Shown in pieces: positions 30,857-39,580 of a DNA stretch of 64,000 bases. Position numbers and translations under genes: made by a program. The DNA is from Microstegium vimineum (Eukaryota > Streptophyta > Magnoliopsida > Poales > Poaceae): positions 16,513,937-16,577,936 of the forward strand of contig CM039130.1 in assembly GCA_022036555.1 (NCBI GenBank), written 5' to 3'. Below the pieces are notes generated by a model. That model made no database searches. It was not told the DNA's origin and was given only the letters and a program-made list of their open reading frames with translations. Numbering within the stretch: position 1 is the first letter of the stretch; each line of letters opens with the position of its first letter.

Positions 30857-32539
30857 AACAAGAGCAGAAGCCCAAGTGAGTACAGGGAAACCCTTTTGGG
30901 TTAAAAAAAAAAAAGAAAAGCCCAAGTGGTCCAGCTGTAGCCCATTATAGTTGTCCACCACCAAATCATCAGATTAATCATGATTCAATGACTAATCAGA
31001 CAAATTGATTTCTGGTCAGTTAAACTAAGTCGTAGAGCCTAGTCAAGGTCAAGGGACTGATTACCGACTAATTGCGATTAGTGGGATAACTTGAATAGCA
31101 CTGGAAAAAGGAAGAGTTGGGTGCAAGAAATGAATAATTACTGCATCAGGAGTGAGCAACCTAAATAAAGAAATCAGTATCTCTGCATGTATGGGCTTTA
31201 ACCACAAGGATCTGAATCATGATGCACTGTCATACAATTCTGTTTCCAGAATTATCTAAAGCCAGTTAATAAGATGCATGGTATCACTTAGAGTAGCAAG
31301 ATAAGAAAACTTGTACTATGTCTTTTACTCTTTTATCATTGGTTTGTTACAGAAATGTAAGGAACATCTAATAGAAGTAACTTGAATAATTGTGCATTAT
31401 GCTCCATATATCTAAATCTAAATAAAAGAACGGATCAGGAGAAACAAGTGACCATAACGGCCATTGAATACTTGTGCGCAAAACTGCACCAGCTCAGAGG
31501 TAGTATGTTCAGGGGAAAGAAACACAAATCTATAAAATGCAATAGAACAGAAGGATAAAAACTTGACAAAAGCATACTTGTGATTTGTGAGCAAGTACAG
31601 AACTAAGCTTGACAGATGGTGATTTTCTTAAAGATCAGTTAGTTTTTCAAAAAACATATGATCTTCAGTGACGCTATGCATCTATCAAATCAAACAAGTG
31701 GCCATAAACAGTTTAACACTGATCCCACCAAAAAAAGGACTCTGCCCTTGTGGCTGCACTGTATCGTAAGACATTCAGAGCAAACCAAATCTTCAACAGA
31801 ATTGTGAAAATCCCTAGAAAAATATACTTCAAAATTTAAATTTGAAACAATGCACATTCATAAATGCATTCTATGAGATTCAAAACTCAACCTAAAAATT
31901 CATAGGAAAATAACAAATTTCAGGTGCATATGCACTGAAGACAAAATTCTACCTGAAATTTGTTATTTTTGTATCAGTTTTTTACAAACGAATTTGAATC
32001 TCAAATTTTTTGTGGCAATGTACATCTATAGATGCAGTAGGATGAGCATCATTTCAATATTTTTGAAAGCTCCCAAGTATGTTTATCTAGGGGGTTTTTC
32101 AAGATTCCACCGAAGATATTGTTTGCACTGAATATTTCCCTTGTATCATATATGTCATATGTGGGCATGTGTAATGGAAGAGTTTTTGCCAACATTTCTA
32201 GACACTCTGATCTGCAACAAGCTAGACTCATGAATCACACAAGTTTCAATTTTTAAAAATAAGGGATTAGCGGGGGAAACTCAGGAGCAACTATTGATGC
32301 TTGTAAAAATAAGATTTAGCAGGATAAGGACAAATCAAGTATCGATGCAAGAAAACAAAAGGTATAGCAGAGCAGTAAACTGAGGATGCTATTGGAGTAC
32401 TAGTATAAATGATTCCTACTGCCTGCAGCACCAAGCTTCAGAAAAGTAAGCACGCTACAGAAAAAAAGAGAGAAGAATTGTTTCCATTTGTATCCTATAT
32501 GAGTCCAAAATGAAATGGTTTGCCTCAATCAGGAAGAAG
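30857..32539. other. Intronic AT-rich DNA
   Basis: Apart from the foldback at 31810-32045, I see only AT-rich sequence with no coding potential or recognisable element ends. Confidence 0.4.
31810..32045. repeat. Foldback / miRNA-like inverted repeat
   Basis: The central stem is 19 bp and perfect: AAAATAACAAATTTCAGGT at 31907-31925 pairs with ACCTGAAATTTGTTATTTT at 31951-31969 around a 25-base loop. Pairing continues outward with mismatches (TTGAATCTCA and AATGTGCAT blocks), giving arms of about 85-95 bp. Either a foldback MITE or a precursor of small RNA would look like this. Confidence 0.5.
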
Positions 32540-32876
32540 TGTTATACGGCGTTAGGGTTGAGAGATGAATTGAGGGAGAGGCGTGGCTGCCGCGCTACAG
32601 TACCCGCGGGTACTGTTCACAGCAGGGTGGCGGCTAGGGCTAGGAGCGCTAGGAAGGCCGGGCCGCGGGGCTTTGCCCACGGCCGGCAAGAGAGAAGGGA
32701 TTTCCTTCTAATCTCTTGCTTAATTTCAGATTGATACAAACTCTCATTTTAAGAGAGGTCTGACTTGGCCCCTAAGCAAGCGACTAATTAACCCTACTAG
32801 GGTTAATGCCCAATAGGCCATTGACACCTCTAACACTACACCCCACCTGGACAGTAGGCCATTGACTCCTCTAACA
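32540..32876 (-). mobile_element. 3' LTR of the non-autonomous element
   Basis: The left copy is 337 bp. It contains the perfect 20-bp palindrome ACAGTACCCGCGGGTACTGT at 32597-32616. The TATA seen in the other LTR is lost here (CTCATTTTAAGAGAG). Confidence 0.65.
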
Positions 32877-33025
32877 CTACACCCCACCTAGACATGCAGC
32901 TCGGTCGTCGAGCTGCAACCTAACGATGACGCTAACGATGACTCTGCTAGACCCAAACCTAACACCTGAAAACAAGCCTTTTACATCTCGGCTTATTTTA
33001 TTGACTTGAAGTCGATTGCGACTCT

Positions 33026-33748
33026 TTATTTTTGAATCCCGAAGATACATCGGACACCCTCCGCGTGATGAACCTGCACATGTGTAGCCACCTGGATCCC
33101 ATGGAGACCACCGAATGAGAGGGGTGCAAGGGTATAGCCACCTGGAATTAGTCGCGATAGCGAATAGCGGAGACGTCCTCGTGGCGGCCGGTGGCGGAAT
33201 GCAGTGGCGCTAGGCAGTGCGTCTCTGCCGGTGACAAGGAGGGAAGCGAGTCCCATATCAGCGGCGTTGCAGAGTTGGAGTTCATCGCCCGCAGAAAAAA
33301 CACCATGCTCGCGCTTGAAGATGGTAGCGGGTCGGCGCGGTTGCCGGTGGCTGTTCGACCAGGCGAGGTCGTGCTCCCCTGTGCCGAGGTCGACCGACCA
33401 GGCAAGGTCGTGCTCCCCTATGCTTAGGTCGACCGTTGCTAAGGTCGCCTCGTGCATAGATGAGCGCATCTTCTGCAGCCGCCAGCGCGTTAGGAGGCCA
33501 TGCGCCACAGCCTGCACCAGCACCGCAGCAAACACCTTGCAGGCACTTGCCGCGCAATCGCCTTCCTCTCCGCGAGGTGCAAGGCTGCTGTTGTACGGAC
33601 GACTGGGGCCCCCGCCACTTGAAGATGGGGCGTTGTCGTCCCTGCCAGCGCTAGGGCAGTGCGCCACCACCTGCAGCTGCGCCGCCGATGCCTGGATGCC
33701 ATCCACGCCCCCGTAGAAGACGCCATCGCATTCCTGTTGTGGCGGCAT
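33026..33748 (-). other. 240-codon open frame of unknown meaning inside the LTR element
   Basis: This minus-strand frame, in the sense direction of the element, is Ala/Arg/Gly/His-rich with a duplicated piece (GEHDLAWSVDLGTGEHDLAWS). I see no known domain. The region is GC-rich and has long open frames on several strands, so openness alone is weak evidence for a protein. It may be captured host sequence. Confidence 0.25.
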
Positions 33749-34190
33749 GGGGCTAGGGGTGGTGAACGACAGGATCAGTGAAGGAGAGGTGGAAAGCGGC
33801 GTGGACTGTTGCTCTCCTCGGCGGTCAAGAGTCCGCTGGACGGTTTGCAGCGGCCAACTGGCCCGCTACGGAAAGGGCCGAGCGCTGAACTCGTCTGCAG
33901 GACCTGCGGCGCATAGAAGACCGATTGGTACTAGCCCGACGAGGACGGCCTACAGCCCTGCTTGAATCTCAGGTCTCCCGCCACTTTATGGCGGAGGTCG
34001 ATGATCGCCGCTGTTGTTTCCCCTCCAGGGTGAAAACAGCCCTGGGGGCCACTGCCGATCCCATCGGCAGCGAGGGTACCAGCGCCGAGGTGGAAGGCGC
34101 CGAGGTGGAAGCTGGTGTGGTGGGTGGCAGGGTGCTGGTGGGCACAGCGGATGACCGCCAGCGGCGGCGGTGGAAACATCGAACCCAGAT

Positions 34191-34202
34191 CTCTGATACC
34201 AA
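34191..34202 (-). other. iMet-type primer binding site
   Basis: The reverse complement reads TTGGTATCAGAG, the common plant LTR-element primer site complementary to initiator Met tRNA. It lies three bases from the LTR end at 34206. Confidence 0.65.
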
Positions 34203-34205
34203 GAT

Positions 34206-34549
34206 TGTTATGGATGGCGTTAGGGTTGAGAGGAGATGAAATTAAAGGAGCGGCGGTGGCTGCCGCGCTACAGTACCCGCAGCACTACTGTTCACAGCAA
34301 GGCGGCGGCTAGGGCTAGGAGCGCTAGGAAGGCCGGCCGTGGGGCAATGCCCATGGCCACAAGAAGAAGGGTTTCCTTCTAATCTCTTGCTTAATTTCAG
34401 ATTGATACATCTCCTCTCATTATATAGAGGGTCTGACTTGACCCCTAAGCAAGCGACTAATTAACCCTACTGGGCTAATGCCCAATAGGTCATTGACTCC
34501 TCTAACACTACAACCCCCACCTGGATGTAGGCCATTGACTCCTCTAACA
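34206..34549 (-). mobile_element. 5' LTR of the non-autonomous element
   Basis: The right copy is 344 bp, TGTTAT to CTAACA. On the minus strand it keeps CTCTATATAATG (about 34416-34428), a TATA box. The palindrome of the other LTR is degraded here (ACAGTACCCGCAGCACTACTGT). Confidence 0.65.
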
Positions 34550-35309
34550 GAATGAATCATCATAGCTAAGCATCGTATGCCTATTCCAAATAATGAAGAT
34601 CCTATTCTACAAGCTGATGCTACACAAGATCATGAGGGTACAGGGCTTGCTTCAACACGATGTCATACCCGCGTAGTTTTTAACAAAATGTTGAAATGCT
34701 GTAATTTTTGTGAACAAATGTCAACCAAAATACTATCTTCTTAGTGAGTTTGGTATCAATGTGATGTACTCCCAGGTAATCTGTTGCCTATGTGATCAGG
34801 ATGCGAGCATGTAGCAACACACAGGCACAAACCTAGTTTGCCAGACAAGACAAACAGCAATCCAGCAAGTAACTCCATGTGCAAAACAACACATAAATAC
34901 AGTAACACCCTCACTGCCATTAAATAATCCACTAAGTAATGTTTTAATGCTAGATGCTGGGTTATATCTTTCATCAAAATAGAACTTTCACTGTAATTAG
35001 ACCCAAGCTCTGGCGGCCTAGAGGTTAAGTTCATGAAGCCAACTCAACTGCTCATACACTTCAAAGATCACTATCCACGACATTGAGATCAATAGACAGA
35101 AAGCTTAGTAAATGGCTGAATCAAAAAAAAATGATATTGGTGGGATTAGATCCCTCCTATTGGTTGACAAATGCAACTATCGAAAAAAAGATGTGCTCAT
35201 GATTATGATGAAATCTCATATACAGGGGAAAAAAGGCTGCCAATTTTGGAGGCAAGTTCCAGGAATAACATGTGCAAATCATCATTGAAAACCTTTTATT
35301 TGGATTCTT
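34550..35309. other. Intronic DNA without recognised features
   Basis: No coding domain or element terminus was recognised. The end of this block may already belong to the LINE fragment that follows. Confidence 0.35.
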
Positions 35310-35740
35310 TTGCCCTTCTTCTCTGGAAGACTTCAGTTATCTGTGGTTGCAAGGCAAGGGGCGATGCCTGATCATCTGTTAATGCTTCCTTTTTGCAGTT
35401 TTGCATGGGCGCTGTCCATCACAAGGAATAAGATGGCCATTGAAAACAATTCCCTAAGGCTCCTTCTAATGTGTGTACGTTGCAATATCGTCAAGGCAGA
35501 AATGGAGTCCCCTGCTCAAAGAGGGGATAAGGAGCGGATTGATCAGATCCTGAAGAACGTCCCTCTCATGGATGAAGAGCTTCTGTCCTAGTCCTATTTT
35601 GATGTATGACATTTCCGAGATTTAAATCTGGTATTCAGGAATAGCGTGTCCTTTCTCCTGTGCTGGTAACCCCAGCATACTCTGTAAGGATGTTTGGTTG
35701 CTTTATAAAATAAAGTTAATTCTCCTTTAAAAAACATTAA
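35310..35740 (+). mobile_element. L1-type LINE 3' end (zf-RVT region and 3' UTR)
   Basis: FCSFAWALSITRNKMAIENN resembles the C-terminal zf-RVT region (W.LW..RNKMAIE) of plant L1-like proteins. DKERIDQILKNVPLMDEELL precedes the stop at 35589-35591. About 120 bp later come AATAAA (35709-35714) and a short A-run (35728-35735). It lies on the plus strand, opposite to the host gene. Confidence 0.4.
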
Positions 35741-36294
35741 TCCAATCTGGAAGAATTAACCATTTCTAGAACCTATTGCATAACCAGCAAGTTTTCCAGT
35801 TTAAAACCTGGAACAAGTTTTCCAGTTTTTACCCTGGAGATAGCTTATCACCTTACCTAATATTGATGGCCAAGTGGCAGGAAGAACAAACCAACAAGGT
35901 GCAAAATCAAGTTTTAATTTTAATAAAGAAAAAACACAAAAGAGTCCCCTGAATGGAACTACACAGAATCCCCAGGGCGATTCGGTAAGGCTAAGATAAA
36001 TATTTTCAGTCTTTTGTGTAAACTTAGTCATCGTCGCCCCCTCCCAGAAGGCAAGAATCCATTAAACTTAAATCTTAGGCATGCAGCATGCACTACGAAA
36101 TCGACCAACGGCGCTACGAGTCGGAATAACTGCAAGTTAATTGTAAAATCAAGCCGAAATTCAGCATGCAACAATCGAACCAACGGAATTACGAATGGAT
36201 CGAAGAGACAACGAAGAGGCCATTAGCTCTCCCCCACAACGATGCACGGATAGCACCGGAGCGGGAACGTATAAGGAGGAGCAAGGTAGCCGAC
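35741..36294. other. First part of the proposed intron
   Basis: AT-rich then mixed sequence, with no domain in any frame. It runs up to the GTCGGC donor at 36294. Confidence 0.35.
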
Positions 36295-36452
36295 CTGCCA
36301 GAGCCGCTTGAGGCGCTTCTTGGCGTTGTTTCTTGCGGGTGGTGGTGAGCTTGATGCGCTTCCACAGCAGGCCCGGGGAATCGTTTCCGCTTGACCACCT
36401 CCAGTGCCCGCGTCGCCCAGAAAAGCGCCCCCCACAGGCCCCCGCCCGCCAT
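36295..36452 (-). CDS. Small basic protein gene, exon 1 (frameshifted)
   Basis: From ATG 36452-36450 the minus strand reads MAGGGLWGALFWATRALEVV and then KRKRFPG. Two +1 shifts, one in CCCGGG and one in AAGAAAC, then give LLWKRIKLTTTRK and NNAKKRLKRLWQ, ending at CAG|GT. Exon length is 158 where 156 would be in frame. The product is hydrophobic or aromatic at the N terminus, then very basic. It could be nucleic-acid binding or organelle-targeted, but that is speculation. The shifts may be real (pseudogene) or homopolymer sequence errors. Confidence 0.5.
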
Positions 36453-36551
36453 CGCTGCTGGATCGGTTGGCCTCTTCTTCCTCTTGTTTCTCGCGCGTCG
36501 GTGCTGGCGGCGGCGGCGCTCGCAGACGGGAGTGAGCAGCACTGCAGGAGA

Positions 36552-36591
36552 AGGGTTTAGGGAAGGTTTGGGTTTGGGGCCTTTGTGGGCC
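36552..36591 (-). promoter_or_regulatory. Telo box and site II motif upstream of the small gene
   Basis: On the minus strand CCCTAAACCCT (rc of 36552-36562) contains a telo-box-type motif. TGGGCC on the plus strand at 36586-36591 (GGCCCA on the minus) is a TCP-type site II motif. This pair is common in plant promoters for ribosomal, cytochrome and other housekeeping genes. They lie 100-140 bp upstream of the ATG, which supports exon 1 as the start of a real gene. Confidence 0.5.
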
Positions 36592-36599
36592 TACAATTA

Positions 36600-37214
36600 G
36601 GAATTGCGGGCTTACAGATTGTTTGATGATTGAGGAAAGGGCCCCCCTCTTGCCCGGGAATCATCCCCCGCCGAGAAAATAGTACGAGCGCGCGCGGACC
36701 AATTCATTTGAGCGCGTTGCTCAACTAAATTTTGAGCGCGCGGCCCAACTTGAGCGAGCGGGGGTGGGTGTTGGGTTCGGACTTGGGGAGCAACACGTGA
36801 TGTCGTGCAATCCTATCAGATCAACAGACACTCGCCACTGCAGGTAAGTACATGTTTCTTTTTTTCATTCTTATTACCTTACTAGCAAATGTGTTTGTAC
36901 GCTGCAAGCAACTGAAATAAAAAACAAATTCCAAAAAATAAAGGCACATATATTACATATCTATTTATTTATTTTTTATTTTTTCTATAAAAATTTAACT
37001 TGTCTTATGATGAATGTATAGTATAATTTAAAATAGGTAATAAAATGAGAATGTGTTGTTCACCATAATCGAATTAAAACAAAATCTCGATATTTTCTTC
37101 TCTTATTATAAACACATGAACATTTACTCGAAAATATACCATAATTTTTAATTTTCATATTAATAGTATCTAGTGTAGAGGGGTTTTAAATATCGGTCTG
37201 TGACTTATTTAGAC
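36600..37214. other. Upstream region with GAGCGCG repeats
   Basis: GAGCGCG-type heptamers recur four times (about 36687-36763; the last copy reads GAGCGAG). A consensus plus-strand splice donor CAGGTAAGT lies at 36841-36849. The rest (36860-37190) is very AT-rich. No gene is assigned. Confidence 0.4.
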
Positions 37215-39295
37215 CGATTTAAAGTCATGTAAAGATTAGTTATCGTCATGTCAAAGACAATGAGCTCTCTCAATTTCTCCTGATTTACATCACATGTACT
37301 TGGTAAACATACATGCTGGCCCCACGTTTGTTGTTTACCTGAGTTATTGGTGTGGGTAGCTGTTTGTTGGTGCAAAGCTCTAAATGACGAAGCAATGCTA
37401 CCACGTGGACACTGTATAGTTGCATGAGGTTCATCCAAAAATATGTATGCATTCGTTTGACCGTGGTGAAGCCCACAATGGCCACTACCAGGTACATATA
37501 ACTCGCACCCGTGAGCACCCTTGTCCCGAGTGCCCCTAGCGACCCCGCTGCCAAACGCTGTGCCCTCGCCGACCATGACACTCCCCCTCGTCGGGAAGTC
37601 CACGAACCAACAACCTCATACTAGCTCAAAACGGCAGCGCACCCCACACTGCCCCCAACACTGTTTGCCGTGCGCGTGGAGCAGCCTGTGGAGACTAAAC
37701 CGACGAGTTCTTTTTGCCGGACGCGCTAGTGCACCAGCATGGGATCCCCCCCACCGGCCAGGAGCGGCTGTTTCGATCTCGTCACGTACTCTGGTTCGAC
37801 GAGAGCTGTTGGCAACTGGCATCCTGGGCATCAGGTGCAAGCTGGTGTCGAACCGCAACGAGCACCAAGATAGGGTCGGGTCAAAAGCCGTGCAGCCGCG
37901 TGACACGCCTGTTGGGACACCAACCCCCCACGGCCCTCGGGTTCCTGGATGCCGTGGTGACGACGTCACCCGTACCACATCCATTGCCATGGTGACGGAG
38001 CCCAGTGTTCCTTAAATAGCAAATTTTAAACCCCCAACTAAACAAGGAAAGGATCTAAATGAAACCAATAGTAAATTAGGGGTTTTTAAATAAAGAATTT
38101 TATGAGTTTTTGGTGAATGTCTATTTCTGTAGGGGGGAAAATCAGGAAATATGGAGGAAAGGTCCACATGTAAGGATACATAGAGAAAATTATCAAACCG
38201 CAGGAAAAAACCAAAATCTAGAAGGGTCAAGAAGGCGCGAGAAAAAAAGAGAGGGCCAAAGGGCCCAGGGGCAGGGCGCCCGCCCTACCCCTGGGGCAGC
38301 CGCCCTAGGGGAAGAACCAATCAGTTTCACCCGGATCCCCCCTCCACCGCCTTTGTGTTGCATCTAAACCCTCCCCTTAAGGTCGGTTTGATTCGACAAC
38401 CGACGTTCATTTTAGGAGGTTATATAAGGAACTCCCCTGACCCTGAGGAGGAGGAAGAATTCATTATTTATTATTCATCTCAAGAGGAGAATCCCCTAAA
38501 CAACCCTAGAGCCAACCACATCAACTAGATCTCTAGTTTTAGCAAGCTTTTATAGGATTTAAAAATAGAAGGAGTCAACTCGATTGTTTCCGGATCTGTC
38601 AAGAGGATTTTTGGTAATTATCTCTCTAGTTCTTCATTGTTCATCAATTTGTTCTTCAATATTATGAATATGACCTTGCTCTACTTCATTAAATTGTTTT
38701 TGACTTTACTCCCCATTCGATTATGTTTTTCAATTTATATTGTTCTAAATTTATTATGATTATATGCTTGGCTTAGTTTAATCTGAATCATATTCATGTT
38801 TAGGATCGATAGCGTTTAACCATCCCGACATGGGTAAAATGATAGATATTGTGTAGCGTGGTGCCTAGACCGTATTTATCTGCGATTTGTACCCTATATT
38901 CCGGATCGTTGTTGGTATTTCTTATGACTATTGGGATAAATCCCAAGCGCACATATTTACCGTTTTAAACACTTCACCCCCGGAGTATTCCGGGGTAAAC
39001 GTAATTTATATTCTCCCAAGGGAAAGCGAAGCTAGAAAAAAATAAAAAAAGAGAGATCCTAGAGATCAATTCAATTTAGGGACCAACTAGTGTAAGGGGG
39101 TAAACATATAAGATAGGAAGGTGATGATGTAACAAACCGGTAAAAGATAGTAAGAGATTACAGTGAGGTATAACTATGGGGGGAGGACAACGAGAAAGTA
39201 AAAGGACTCCTGTGATTCCAACTCTACCTTTGTGGATTTTAAATATGGCACCAGTTGAACAAACATCGATGATTCCTCAAATACAAGTATGCTAG
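37215..39295. repeat. 2.1-kb repeat, clean copy (LTR-element-like)
   Basis: This block recurs, corrupted, at 54824-56970. It contains a GC-rich part (37500-38010) and then sequence reading like an LTR and leader: GTTATATAAGGAACTCCCC (TATA-like at 38420), GGAAGAATTCATTATTTATT, and AAATCCCAAGCGCACATATTTACCG. No protein domain is recognised. The minus-strand frame 37205-37603 is open but its counterpart in the second copy reads in another frame. Confidence 0.5.
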
Positions 39296-39299
39296 GCGA

Positions 39300-39580
39300 G
39301 GGATAGATCATAGGAGACAAAACTCCTACCGGACCGCGCCCCTTCTTACGGGGGCCTTATCTTTTAAGTACTTGTCTAAAAACACGTGGTGGAATACAAC
39401 GACTAGACATGGCTATCGCCTCTTGCTAAACTACCACAAACAATCCGGCAACCCCCGATAACCAAAGGCAAGATTAAGTATAAGCACCACGCTTACATTT
39501 TATTCTTACAACTCTAATCATGTATACGTCAACTAAGCACCCTATAACAGGCGATGATCGCATACAGAAAGGCCAAAAAG
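39300..39580. repeat. Continuation of the repeat, shared with 57900-58115
   Basis: The order GACCGCGCCCCTTCTTACG, ACGTGGTGGAATACAACGAC, CACAAACAATCC and AAGGCAAGATTAAGTATAAG, then a CACCACGCTTAC block, is shared in the same sequence with 57930-58115. It is probably the same LTR-type repeat. Confidence 0.45.

Larger units (their letters stand above)
32540..34549 (-). mobile_element. Non-autonomous LTR retrotransposon (TRIM/LARD-like)
   Basis: Two related LTRs, 32540-32876 and 34206-34549, each with TGTTA...TAACA ends, bound a 1.3-kb GC-rich interior. An iMet-type primer site (TTGGTATCAGAG, rc of 34191-34202) lies against the right LTR and a polypurine tract (CTAGGTGGGGTGTAG on the minus strand) against the left one, so it is on the minus strand. 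No gag or pol domain is present. No exact target-site duplication is visible (AGAAG versus GAATG). Confidence 0.7.
28177..36294 (-). other. Proposed 8.1-kb intron full of transposons
   Basis: The donor is CAG|GTCGGC at 36295/36294 and the acceptor CACAG|AATG at 28177/28176. Inside lie a hAT element with a nested Harbinger-type element, a foldback, a minus-strand LTR element and a LINE 3' end, separated by ordinary AT-rich DNA. No other conserved exon was found between them. Confidence 0.45.

Noticed and set aside
33026..33748. 240-codon ORF as a host gene
   Set aside because: It sits between the LTRs of a retroelement, has overlapping open frames on both strands due to high GC, and no known domain.
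37205..37603. 132-codon minus-strand ORF conserved in the second repeat copy
   Set aside because: The matching region of the second copy is open in a different frame, so protein conservation is not supported.
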